From NCBI GenBank assembly GCA_022885665.1, contig JAGQDJ010000103.1, positions 124,001 through 188,000 on the forward strand: a DNA stretch of 64,000 nt, written 5' to 3'. This DNA is from Triops longicaudatus (taxonomy: Eukaryota; Arthropoda; Branchiopoda; Notostraca; Triopsidae). This document shows, in pieces, positions 24,584 to 37,850 of the stretch; position 1 is the first letter of the stretch; each line of letters starts with the position of its first letter. A program made the translations under genes and the position numbers. The notes below the pieces were generated by a model, which had not been told where the DNA came from, did no database searches, and saw nothing but the letters and a program-made list of their open reading frames with translations.

Positions 24584-24903
24584 CAGTAGAACTCCGATTA
24601 TGTCAACCGGTCGGGACAGGAATGTAGTTCGTAAGTTGGATAGTTGAAAAATCACATAGACTTTTTCAGTGCATATAGGATATTTTAGTAAAATAAATCG
24701 CTCTTTTACTTAAATTTTCTGTGAGCATGACGTGAGAATCTCGTACTCTAGTAGGACTTAAGTAGTAGATACAGTAGCAGCTGTAGTAGGTTCTCGACCT
24801 TCAGTAAATGATCCAAATTTGATGTTTAAAAAACATAATTAACGAAGAAAAAATTGCTGAAGCGGTTGATATAATTGGGGTTTACAGAATCGGAATTCTA
24901 CTC
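24584..24903. mobile_element. Pogo-like MITE (320 bp) with TA duplication
   Basis: Terminal inverted repeats of about 27 bp (CAGTAGAACTCCGATTATGT against the reversed right end GAGTAGAATTCCGATTCTGT). TA is present on both sides, at 24582-24583 and 24904-24905. No coding capacity. The ends resemble those of the element at 22019-22682, so both probably depended on a related transposase. Confidence 0.7.
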
Positions 24904-27547
24904 TACAAATTATTTTGTTTTCGTCATAGCGATCTATAGTTGATTTCATTGCTGCTATTCTTTGAAGCCATTTTACTTCTATTTATTGGGGGTGTTCTTC
25001 ACACCCGATGTGTTGAATTTCAGCATGCCAAGCCGTGCAGCGTTGTCATACCTAGTAATTATTTATCCTAGTTGAGAAAGCTGCTGTTAAGCATATCGTT
25101 GGCTCTCCTTTAGAACTAGTATTAAAGTATGGTGTTTCATGCCATGCCAAATTTTTGAGCGTTTTTCTGTAGCAAGCGGTGACCATTAAGGTCCCGATTT
25201 AGATTAATAGCGAATTACGTGTAAATATTTTAGTCAATTGTGCACTAAATAAGAGACATTTGAGCAAACTTCTGAGGGTAGTGTAGGAGATTTTGTCTTT
25301 TTATTGTTTTACGGAGGTTTTGTCAAGAAATTGTGTTTTATTTTTTCCGCTGTATAAATTACATTCGTTTCAACGAATTGCCGAGTAGCATTTTAGGGCG
25401 ATTTCTTAAAAAGCACTCATCCAGTTTTCAAGTTTCTTGTACAAAAAAGTCACTTCAAGAAACCATAAGTATTTTTAAAAGACATATTTTTAAACTTTCG
25501 GGACAAAATAAATATTAAACAATTCATTTCCTCAGAAATAATTCAAAATACAACTTTATAAAAGAACGCATTTATAACAGATGCCTTAAAATAACTCTAA
25601 CTATGCCAATGCTAGGAGCTTTATGTGAACTAGTTCACATTTACGACACAATCGTTGAGAAATATACACATGACCATTTTGTTTTTAAAAGGTATGAAAA
25701 TTAAAGTTAACGTAGTTTTTTTAGTAATTTTCGCGCGTTTAAGGTGACATTTTTTCCGACTGCTTAGCGATATACGGCATGACCGTGAATTCCTATAGCC
25801 ACAAGAAAATCTTTCGTTCTAAAGTTATGTATATTTCTTACTTTTATGTTGCGTTATGATTGACCCGAGTCTCCTTTCCTCTACTTTTCTTCTTCCGGCT
25901 TAGGTAATGTTGGGTGATTTTAACCAGGAGTTTTTATTTGACCCTTTCTGTAATACATTAATTGCAAAATAACCAGTGATTTGCCATTTTGTCCTTTGTA
26001 TTGTGCGTCGTTAAGGTTTGTTACGCCACTGTTAGTGGCAGTAGTAAACATAAGCAACAGTGACCATCTTGGACGGGGTTTCTTGAGGTCTTCTCTTTCA
26101 TTTCCCTCAGTGGCACACCTGGCGGATATGTGGGAGAAACACGTTTGGCATAAGCCTCATGTATTATATCCTCCGGAGTGGCTCATTTTTCCTAGACATA
26201 CCTTGACTCTGGAGCTCCTTCGAGCCCCTGTGTATTCACCGTTTCTTAATTCCTTGCATGGGCAAGTGCTGCGTAGCAGTACCAAGGAGCAAAATTTTAG
26301 CTGTACCATACATTCTGGACGCTTATTCGTTGTCTAAAGAGCAGGAAAATACTGTGATATCGCAGGCAGAATCCTACTGGGCTAAAACAGTCGAAAGCAA
26401 AATGTCTAGCTGCTAGTAAACGGAAGAATAAAAATGGAGTGGACAAAGACGTAACCACTCCGAAGAAACAGGATGAAGGACCCGCCCCTTTCGGTTGTCA
26501 GCACGATATTGCTTTCAATTCAAGAGGCTTGCGGCTAGAAATTGAACGCTATGTTCTTTAGAGCTCCCTCTTTTTCCTGTTTGCCAAATTTTCTCCTACT
26601 AAACTGTGTAGCTCCTGAAATCAAACGGTGGAAGTGGAATAACGAAATATATCAGATTACCTATACTCATACGTTGTGACGCTCAGTGATCGAAGATAGT
26701 GATTCCATTTTGAGGACAGAAGTGTAAGGAAAACGAGACGGCGAGCGGGTTCTGAGCTTTCGTGCTTCCTAGGAAGAAAGGAAACATCGTCGCTTTTCGT
26801 TAGACTCTTAGCGAGACATGCATTGTGTTTAATAGGAAACCTTCGTCACGCAAACCAACGACTGGTTTCCTGTTAGCCATAACTGGTGAAATGGCATAAC
26901 TATCGGCAATCGTGCAGTTCGCATCGTGAGCATCTTGTTGCGCGCGAAATCTGCATCGATTATGCGTGGGAGTAGAGAATATATAGTATCAGAACAGCCT
27001 CAGACACTGGGTACAACACTGTAAATGCACACACGCATCCCCTAGCCCTTATCGTGTCGCTTACGCTACTGAAGAGAAAGGAAGCAATAGTTTAAAAAAC
27101 TCCTTTTGTCCCCCGGCCCACGCCGTGTGCTTTTTTCATGCTATAATGCCGAATCCAACACAAGTGTCTAACTTGATTTGTGGTTATGAAAAGAACACTT
27201 AAAGCCAGAACACTTCTTGCACACCATGCAGCATTTTCGGCTTAGCTCTGGCGTCATTCGCTTAGCTTTTTCTTTCTTATATGTTTGCTTATTATTAATA
27301 TTATTTTAAGTAAAAAAATAAACTAATAAAATTCAAAACTCATAATAATGCCAGGACACTTTAAGAAAATCAGCTTTACCTACATTACTGTCACGAGCTT
27401 TAGGAGTACTAGTACACATTTACAGCAAAACCGTCTGAAAATATTTAAAAGTACTTCTCCACAACATGTTTGGTCTAGACTGGGCCTTAATTTATATAGA
27501 TACAAGAAACCAAGAAAGGTTTCAGCGAAATACTAAAAATAGGATAA

Positions 27548-27616
27548 TGCATTCTACAGGATCACGTCACCTATTTCATCAACACAGAAAACAGTCAAAC
27601 ACAAAAGAAAATAAAT
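27548..27616 (+). repeat. Dispersed repeat, copy 1
   Basis: Shares the order TTCTACAGG-TCACGTCACC-AAAACAGTCAAACA with 37761-37850, same orientation. Short and diverged; probably fragments of one transposon family. Confidence 0.45.
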
Positions 27617-30600
27617 AGAGGATGGCCATGTTCTTTGAAGAAAATGACTACCGTTACTGTATGAAAAGATCGTTCGAAAAATTGGTAGACTACTTATGCC
27701 TGAAAGTTTATATTTCTTTCGGAATTTGGACTTGCTTGCACTTCGTACGATTGGAAGTAGTAGTTTAATCGTGTCAGCCCACAAGCCTTTTAACTTGTAT
27801 TGTGAATTTGGTTGTTCGAGTTGAGTTTGTCATGCGTGTTTCACGGTAAGTCGTGTCTTCCTTCATCCTTACGCGCTCTCGTAGCTGGACGCGGAAAAGC
27901 CGTAAGACATAACACAGTAAAGGGATTGAAGTTTATTATGTAATTTGACTGCGTAATTTGCCTGGAGATGAAAGTTTGCAACTGTGTTTGATTTCAGCAC
28001 CAGGAATGCTGATTCATAGTGTGTATTTTTTTATAAATATGGAGACCGTAACTGTCCTAATTGTTTTCCGCGGTGAAAAATTCGACAGAAAAAGTGAGCT
28101 CCCAAAAAGTCTGTTACATAGAAATTCTTGTTTCCAGGGAATGTGCCAAAGCACACTTTGCGTGCGATAAGAAAACGTATTTGTCGCTGAATCAGACAAC
28201 AGTTTTTTCTTGCTTTACGCAATTGAGGAGCACTAGATGGCCTACTCTTTCGTATGAAAATTGCAATGTTATCCCACGTGTGGAGAAATTAGCCCGGTTG
28301 ACGGTGTGTCACCTAGAAACAAACATTGGTACTAGTACTGTATAGAACGTGTTGATGTTGTTGCCTTTCCATTGTGCTATGATCTTAACTTAATGATCAC
28401 GCAAAAGTTGCAGTTTAAAAGTTGATATATTTAAAAGAATCTTCCTGACGTGACTAACATGAAATGTTCCACCCTTATGCAGTACAAGAGATTAGGCGGA
28501 ATTACAAATTTTATACTAAACAATTAACAATAATAGATGCAATTAATTAGTGAAAGAATTCACAAGATTAGACACTCACATCACATTGAGTAACTGATTT
28601 CCATCTTACTTAATACTGCTGTCAAGACTGTATGGCTGTACTCCTCAACCACTGACTCCGTGTTTAAGCAGACATACCACGGTCAAGCAGACCATTCTCC
28701 TACTTTTGGGAGACCTAAACGTAAACCAGTTTTCGTCTCCAGGACTCTAAAATTCTCGCGTTGAGACTAGAAGTAAAAGTGAGAACCCGTATAGCTGCAG
28801 GTCACACTGTTCTTGTAGCATGCGAGTTCAACTTATAGCCCCACCCTCAACGCGACGCCTGTCCGCACGTAAGGTCAAACGGGAGTAAGCAAGCGGTTTA
28901 GTGAGCGAAAAGTAAAATTAATATCTCGCTCTAGTTAGAAGCAAGTCAAGCGTGAAAATACACTGCACAAGTAGATTTCCTATGCGATTTTTCTGCCTGC
29001 AACACATCCATATAGTACAACTAATAACGACGAAGACATCGGTGGATAATACTTCCTGTTGAACGCATTATATGGAGTACTACCCTACTCTACATGTGTT
29101 GAGGTGAAAAGGTTGCGATTCTTCAGAAGAGTCACCGAGAACTACGTTAATTTTGGTACTGTTGTAGTATACTCACCTTATCTAGAAGAATACTATAAAA
29201 GAAGGTTGCAACAATGCAAAAAATGAGGAAGGGGTGGAAGAATATTTATACATAAAGCTAGCAAAGCTTAGATTTTTGCTGAGCTAATGTGGAAAAAGCA
29301 CTGAGATATAAAACGTGGCAATATGTTCGCAAGCTTTATTTGCCCAGTATGAAGGTGAGGCATAATGGAGTGAGTGGGGAACGTGATGGAATGAAACAAA
29401 TGCTATGTTCTTACTTATAAGACATTACAACGCCCGTGTATCCAACGAAAATAAGTAGTCACTTACGTAATTTAAACAAAATTGGAGGGATTTTGTGTAC
29501 GTTATTCTTAACCAAAAGCTACTTGGTCTTGGACACGTAACCAAAAATTGGGAATGTGTCGATAAAAATTTACCGAGTTTGACTAAATTTGAGTAAATAC
29601 TACTTACTTTGAGCAGAGAGTGACCCAAGATTTAGAGGAACAAACCATATTTCGACGGAGGTACCATTATGTGGTGGCAACTACAAGTTTTAGGGAGGCA
29701 CAAAGCACCAGTTTTGAGACCCGTTTTTTATAGTGAGTGCACTTGGACGCAAGATCATACCATCAACGTTAGAGTATCACGGCGAGCGCTATTTGCCTTC
29801 ACTATAGTTCTCAGTCGAACATCATTTCTGACGTGCATCATAATGTAATGCTTCTGTGATTTTGTCGACCCTTATCTTGTTTCGTATTGTATGTTTTGAT
29901 GTAATGTTCAAATCGTTTCATTACACTTTCACGTTTGCTTTTTTGTACACAATTAGCATTATGGGTTGCGGAAAATCGCCAATCAGCACGTGTTTCGATC
30001 ATATGTTCGGGCAAATCACGAACATCAAAGATATTTTTCAATGCTGCGCCCATAAATGAATGCAATGAAGAGGTAACTTTAGGCAGAACATAGTTCGAAA
30101 AGCTTCCAGCACTAAATACTTTATGTTCAGGCGGTCTGAAATCAGGACAGCAAACACGCGCACAATTCAGTTTACAGAAACACAGAAACAGGTTATTAAC
30201 CAACGGAATTTAGTTTGACACAGGTAATTTTAAGTGGGATTCCGCGAGATGAAAAGTTCGCAAACTCCTGACATACACTTTACATTTGTGATCCCTCAAA
30301 GATGAAACGGAGAAACAGCAAGCACACTACTGCCTTCTTCCGCGTTCACAAAGTCAGAATACAGGACAAGGCCAATTTACTGCCAGTCAAGACGAACCGC
30401 CCAAGAAGGAAACAAAGTACCTGTATTACACAGCATTATAAAGAAATCTTCTGATTTTCTGATGGACAATGCCTTTACAAAGACCACGGAATCTTCTCGT
30501 TAAAAAATGTTGCGCCTTTCTCCTTCAGGCTTTGATTATAATTTTCATAAGTGATCGTTTAGTGCCATGTTAGAGCGTATAATATGAGCACTTGAAAGCT

Positions 30601-33265
30601 TTGTGTTAAAAATCACCGGACAAAAATGTTTTTTATTTTTATTTAGGTATTCATTTTCATTCCACGGCCCGGAACAATTGTGGGTAACTTTGAAAGGCTA
30701 AGTCATCGTTTTCTGTGTATACGTCCTGAAAACTTGTTAACCTTTTTCGTTTGGGAGGGGAGACCAACTGAGAGGAAGGTTGGCGTTTGTAAGTAAGCTT
30801 GAGTTAGGAAAAAAAAATGTTCCATTTTGTCCGAAAACTCACGAGCTAGCTATCAAAGCTTCGGAAGGAGCATCAGCAACTTCCCAACTTAAGAATCAAT
30901 ATTTGGAAGAGCGCCGAGCTCGCGGATGCGATTAACAGTCCTTGACTTCGCAAGGGAAACCCAGCGTAAATTATTGTCAACTTGATACGTTAGCCTCCTC
31001 TTAGGATTCACTTGTATTCCTGCCTCCTGTTTTCTCCCTATCTTGCTTTTCCTTTCCGAGAAGTCGCCCACACGAGGGGAGCCTCAAAAAACGTCTATTC
31101 TCCCCATCGTATTTTTTGGTGGGTTTTCCTTTCCGAGAAAGAACAGAGTAACCTAACATGAATTAAAAGACCTTCATCAGCGCATCAGCACGCCATATTG
31201 TAGATCCAAACGCCACTATGCAAGAAAAGAGCTAATGAGACTGTCAAAATTGGATAAGAAAGAGCTTAAATTCCCAGTCAATTCATGGTAATGTCGGTCG
31301 GTAAAAGCCAGAGCTGCAGAACGTACCCTAAACTCACTTGGGATCGCCGGATCCAGAAGGGCTCAGTTCTGCTATACCGAAATGTCTCTTCCGAACAGTG
31401 AGGTAAAAACAATTATTCCGCACGCAAGATGATAGCTCACATGGGGTTAAAATTTCCTTAACGCATAACAAGTAGATCTAACTGTGTAGTTACAGCGCAT
31501 TACGTGCTCGTTTTATATTTTGTTACTCTGTAAGATTCTTTTAACTTATATACATACTTTAAACTTGTGTCTCTTAATAGCTTAGTAATACATTGAGATA
31601 ACTCAATCTTTGTATGCTTTGCTTTTTTTGTGTGTATATCACGGGCATGGTTATTCTATAGTACTAAAGACGAGCTCAAAGGTTTCAACTCTGTTCAAAT
31701 TCTTGTATTTCTTACTTTTTCCCGTATTTCGGATTAGTTACTTAATATGCATACCATTCTAAATACTCTCCCGCATTTTTCTGGCAACGTTCATCAATGG
31801 AGCTTTATCCACGCATGAGTGAAAGCATCTCTCCACAGGTAATCAAAGCGGATTCTCCAACAAGAGCCCTCCACATAACGTTTCCTAGACAGCCATGTTA
31901 TATATTTTACCATCCACTCTTATCCCAGCAACTCCCTTTTTCAGACACAGGACTGCAAAGTTGGGAATAAAGCTTCTGACCCTCTATAAGTAACAGATCC
32001 ATTAGTAAGAGGTTACCATAGTAATACCAGGAAAAGTTTGCTGGGAGTTACATTGCACTGAAATTCCCCGGAGTCTTCTATACCACTCTAAACTAAGACC
32101 GAGAATACTAGTGCACAACACTTTGTTTCAAGTAAGAATGGAAGGAGAAAGTTACCATGATAAATTTTCTGCTTGATTGTTGAAGTCCGTATATACACAT
32201 CTTCATTACAGTAGCCATGTTTGCCAATCCATCTCTATCACCCCAGCTCCTTTCCTTCCTGCCAAGAACAACCACGTGCTCCCCCATCGTTAGCACTGAG
32301 CCGTATACGTACAAATGTATTCCCTGCAGTGTAAATAAGTAATCGAAAACAGCACCTTATAGCTCTAACAATTTATTACCTATCCACATTTGTATCTGAA
32401 CTAATGCTTTCAGAACTCTATTCTATACTCATGTATACTCCTCGAAGAGGTTTCCAAATTTGTGCTGAGGTTTATGAACGCTAAGGACACCATCAAAAGC
32501 CACCCACGGTCGTCATGACAAGTAGGCTACATGGATATTTTTTTTACTCACGAACAGCGGTTTTTTTCGCAACCAAAAGAAAGTTACTTATCACATATTA
32601 AACGACGTGCGTATGAATTCGTGCTGAAGAGCATGCTAACAGTGTCAGAATTTGTGAAAAAAAAATCTATTACAATAGTAGGAAAAGATCCTTAGAATTG
32701 TAAAAGTTAGGTACAGCTGTTCGAAGTGTCTGGTGAACGTCACACGATGTGCGCAGGTGGGTCTCAGTTAGGTAGACTATACCTTTTCAAATTCTGTTGC
32801 TTTGCAAAGGGCGTGCACGTTTATTTTCTGGCTTCTTTCAAATAGCTGTGCTCCACAGCCCAATGTGACCATAAAACCTACACTCTCAGCTAAGAAAATA
32901 TTGACTGCTTTTTATCTCCCTCCTGCATCAATGCTAACCGTAATGACTCAGAGACTGTGATGCTCGTTTTCACAACGACAGCCGCTAAAGCAAAATAGGT
33001 CTCCACCTGCATATCTTTGCAAGTACAAGAATTATTTCCGGTTGTATCCTTTATTAACTTGACGAGAATTGAAAGATATGAGTATTACGGCTAAGGGATC
33101 GTTGTTTGGCTTCTAGATCATAAATAGTAGTATGCATAGTCACCTCTTCCATTCCATTGTGATTTTACAGCTCTCTTATTACATGCATACACGGCACCCG
33201 AAATTTTGCACCCGTCGTGTAGAAGTATAGTTACATTTTCCCTTTTTAGGGTCGTTCAAAGCTAA

Positions 33266-33290
33266 TAGCCGTTTATATGATAAACGGCTA
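33266..33290. repeat. Perfect short hairpin
   Basis: TAGCCGTTTAT (33266-33276), a 3-nt ATG loop, then ATAAACGGCTA (33280-33290): 11 perfect pairs. It sits in the desert with no neighbouring gene and no T-run terminator. Confidence 0.6.
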
Positions 33291-36200
33291 GGATTTTAAG
33301 ACCAAGGCTGAACTAAAGCGCTTATGGGTAATTATATTGAGAGCTTTCGAAGGACGATTTCGCAAACACAGCTAAATTATTTAAACAATTTTTTTAATAA
33401 CAGTTTGGCTTCTTTTTTGTGTGTGTTGCACTTTGATTTTTCTAAAAGCTTGTTAGTGTTTAGTATTAAGCTCAAATTTTGTATGTTTGGTAGATTCAAG
33501 AATTAATTAAAAGTTTTACGTTCAAAAATTGGAAGAGGGACTGGACAGTGTGGACACTTTTCTGTTCTTAATTTTCCAGTTCACGTGAAGACAAAACTCA
33601 TGCCCGAAATTATACTCACTAATTTAACTGGTTTCCTGGCTATCATAGGTTAACTGGTTTCCTCCCCCACCCAGCTAAAGTCCTGGGTGTGGCACTAATA
33701 TGTCTCTAAAACTGGATAACCTGTACTTAAGCAATTTTCTAAAAAGTCTTTTGAATCGAGTTCAACTTTAAGCACATTAATTATAAAATGCGTAATCCAG
33801 CTTTCAAGACTTTTATGTAAGTAGCTATTCTAAGAATTTCCGAGTTGTGTGTATAAGTGAGTGAGTAATGACACCAAAAAAAAAATTAAATTTTCGATGT
33901 CGCCAAAAACACAAAAAATGTTAAGCTCAATCTTCAATGTTAACACAATCATATTGCCGAAAAGTGCTTTGAAGACCGCACAAATGAGAAATTCTAAGAA
34001 AACCGAATCGCAGAAAAATCTATGAAGCTATCTGTGTTATCGAAATCTTTCATGAAAGCTCATGAGGAGTTGTGCATCCGAATCTTGTGTGTTATTTGGT
34101 CCTTTTCATACAAATGGAGCCACAAGTTAACCCTCGCCTCCCACCCGGATTGACTGTAATGACTATAACAACAATGGTGTAAATGTTTACTGAAAACTGA
34201 CATACAGTCAGACACTTTTAGATAATCTGCCAAATAATTTACATATAGCCTTTGAGCTTGGAAACATTCTACATAAATTGGAAAGCGATTACAACATTTC
34301 TGTCTTTTCCAAAGGCCGAGAGGTGATAGAGAGTCTTTACCAAATTTTGCCTAAAAGGGGCAAAAATTGGCGAAATCCACCGCTTTACATATGTTTTCTG
34401 CAAGGCGCTTAAAGAAAGCAAATTAAGAATAGATTCGCATTTTTAATTTTTACTTCAGATTTTGCTTAACTAGCTAAAGAAATTCTTCAGAGCGTACGTA
34501 AAAAGCACGCACTGTAGTTGGTAATGTTTGACACTTGTCTGTTGGTGCTGTATTGTTTGTTTACTCTGAGCTCCTTGCAGAAAACTTGCGTAAAATGGTG
34601 GATTTCGACGACGCTTGCCGCTGTGGGGCGAATTCGGTAATGGCTCTACAGCAGACAGAAATCTGTACAGCATGAAAAGCATGACAGAACTTTGTCTCAG
34701 GTAAAGCAAACTCTAGCTATAGCCACAGAAACAACATTTTACCCATAATATCTGTCTCAGAAGTTTAGTTGTCTCCGACACCCCATAAAAATCCCAGCAG
34801 GTAAAATTAATAAGGCCCTACGCTGCTCGCCTAAGACAATTTCTCCGCGTTACGCTTGCAGCGTATTCCCGTCGCCTTCGGCCTTGAAGAACGCTCCAGG
34901 GACTTTCTTTTAGCTGAAGGTGCAGACGGGAGCACGGAAGAATTAAAGTAAAAGTTGTTCCAAGCTTTTTGCTGTTTTCACTCCGTCACTAAAACTGTAT
35001 GTATGCGAGCGAGGGGTGAGAACAAGTCTAAAGGGAAGAAGGTTTTAGTGCTGGCGCCCAAGCGTCTTCTTGAAGTGGAGGAGATCGAGAGAGGAACGGA
35101 GAGAGCAAAAGCGAGGGAGAGAGAAGGGAAGCGCTGAGAGCTACACGGTAAGATCAATAGCAGGAATTTCTGCCCTTGGCCGTTCCAAGCGCTTTCCAAC
35201 CCTCAACAAAACCTCTGCGTCGCAATTTCTACTTTAACTATGGTACACAACTCGTCTGTACACAAACGCTGCAAGCCATGAGTGTCCGTCCATGATCGAA
35301 GATATCTTTCAGAGCAAAGCCTACCTTGCACCTGAACACAATTTTGCTCTAGCGAACTTTTGTAGTGATCAGCAACACAATTGAAACTAATAGCCATTCG
35401 AAACGTAATTAACAGCTACTGTGAGTCGATAATCACGTTTTATTCCCGTTAAATAGTTATGCCGAAAATAATAAAAATAATACTGCAATAATACCTAAGA
35501 GAACGGCGGGCCAATTAGGGCATGTAAATGGGGCTAATTCTCAAACCAGCTAAGCAAACAGAAAAGGAACATGTTTTCTTTCGCAACCAGGCTTTTTTGT
35601 ACATCCCTTATGTCCTAGGAACGTTGGTAATTGTATGAGTTTTAAGCTTACTGCCGAGCTTGAAGCATTCTAAGTGTGCTTTTTACGCTAATTTTGCTTG
35701 CCAAGGAAAAAGACGCAAAATTCCAAGCAAAAATAAAATACTAAATGGAGCAACAAAGCTTTGAGGAAATTAAGCGTCTCAAATTAAGTTATCATTGTGG
35801 ACGTTCTGTTACACCAAATTGGTAGAAAAGATGTTTTGGGGGGAGACACTATTACTGTTCACTTACACGGCCGCGCATATTTTGCTTCATAATTTCGCTT
35901 CACTGTTAAAGCGTTTTTCTAGAATACAGCTTCGCATGAATTGTTTGAGAAACACGTTAGAAAAGAGATAATTTCTTAAAATGTTATTGTCGTCAGCAAA
36001 GTTTGAATAAAAGCTGTAGCAGAAATATCTTAGATCATTGTCACCTGAATTTGCTCGCTAAGTGTGTCTGCCCTTCATTGTCGTTGAATAATCGAACCAA
36101 TATGGCCATTAGTACAGACGAAAAGCTTAAGGACCCTACTTTACCGCGGAACATAAGGTGACAAATGAGGGTCTAACTAACCTCCCGGTAGTGTCTGCCA

Positions 36201-37760
36201 CCTAGGAACTTCGTTAATGTCCTGGCCAAAGTAAATAATTTTGCCTGTTGTCTTAAAAATAAATAAAACAAGCAAAACTGCACGACTTGTGCCCGAAGAA
36301 TAGCGGACGACAAACCTATCGAAGAGGCATACTGTCAGGGGCAGAAATAAGTCTTTCTTATCTATTGGTTAATAGCACTGCTCGTTTACTGAAAATGTGA
36401 CCATGAGAACTAGACTAATAACAGTGCACGATATCAGAAAAGGAAGTAAGTCTTTTGGTCCTCCTTTCTGAGGATACAGGAATTTTTATATAAAATATCA
36501 GCGTATTTGACAGCTCTGGTACGGATTACCTAGTTACTGACGGACGATGGGGTGACAAGCAGAAATATCCTTCATACTATATTACGCCCTTTGTGGCTTA
36601 ATTTCCGTAGTCAGTGTTCATTAAATAAGCAGACCAAGAACCCATTCCGTTGAATAAGGACTTCTGATTGAGATCTGTTTTCGCACCTCAAAATTGTTGT
36701 TATAGAAATACCGCCACTCAATCGTAACATCAACGGTCGTATATAAAATTAATCACCTGTCAAAGTTTCTCTTGGAATTAATAATGTATTGTCTGAGAAA
36801 AAAATACGCAGAAACGCACAAGGGTCCAATCTAGTTCTCAAGGGGTAAGTTACCTTCGCTAAAAGGTTCAGAGTAAATTCAAACGAATTTCTAAAAAGCA
36901 GGCAAATTATATCACGTGTATGCCTAAGTAAGTTTGCATGTGCTAGCATCTGGTTAATTAAATTTTCAAATGGTAATGAGGTATGTCAGCCTTATGAAGT
37001 AAAAAAAAAAGCCTTCGTTGATATTCTGAGCATTCTGTGTATGTTCTGTGTATATATTTCCACATCTCCGTAAGACGAAAAATCGATCAGAAATTTTAGT
37101 GAGTGCGGAATAATAATGCTAATAGCAATTAATAATGAATATGTCACTAAACTTAACAATATTAGTTCTTATCTCTTACCTGAGAAATACATTTTCACCA
37201 CAAAGACGAATTTTTCTGATTTTTCAGCTGGATCTTTGATTTGCGTGTCCTGGAGCAGAGATGTACAAGTCGCTATGTAGACAAGCTCGATAAGAGCGAA
37301 TAACTTAAACAGATAAAATCAAATCAGGACTAGTATTACATATAAGGTAATGTAACTCATCATATTCCAATACATCCTTCCCTTCGGCTATGAATGCAGA
37401 TAAACTTTTTAGTCAGTCTCCGTATTTTTTTTTCGAAGAGCCAATTTACTGAGCAATGAAGAATAGCATATGACAAAGTTTCCTATGCTTCTCTGAAATT
37501 TTCTTTTCAAGAAAGATGTGTTCGAACTAAAGCAGTCAAAGGAATCCAAGAAGGAAGGAAGCTGTTGAAGGACAATACTACTCGCCGACAGCTGTCGTAA
37601 TTTATACGGTGTTAATTCTGTTTTCTCTATTCTCTGTTTAATTTTGCTTTATTTTATATACCACCATTTATATTTCCTTCCAGCTATTTTATATCAGAAT
37701 AAAAGGCTAATACTTTACAATAAACTAAATATGTTTTTCCAAAATATTTTTTTTTAAAAG

Positions 37761-37850
37761 ATGCCTTCTACAGGTTCACGTCACCCATCTCGTAAAAATT
37801 CATGTCTTCCAAAAAACAGTCAAACAAGAAAGTAAAAGATATAAAATAAA
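37761..37850 (+). repeat. Dispersed repeat, copy 2
   Basis: Second copy of the sequence at 27548-27616 (TTCTACAGGTTCACGTCACC, then AAAAAACAGTCAAACA), with a short insertion. No terminal repeats were recognised. Confidence 0.45.

Noticed and set aside
25981..26337. 118-codon plus-strand open frame
   Set aside because: No similarity recognised and no supporting neighbours; treated as chance.
33620..33665. Tandem TTAACTGGTTTCCT pair
   Set aside because: Only two copies of a short unit; not enough to call a repeat array.
35085..35134. Purine-rich GA tract, possible triplex or promoter element
   Set aside because: Simple compositional bias with no supporting context.
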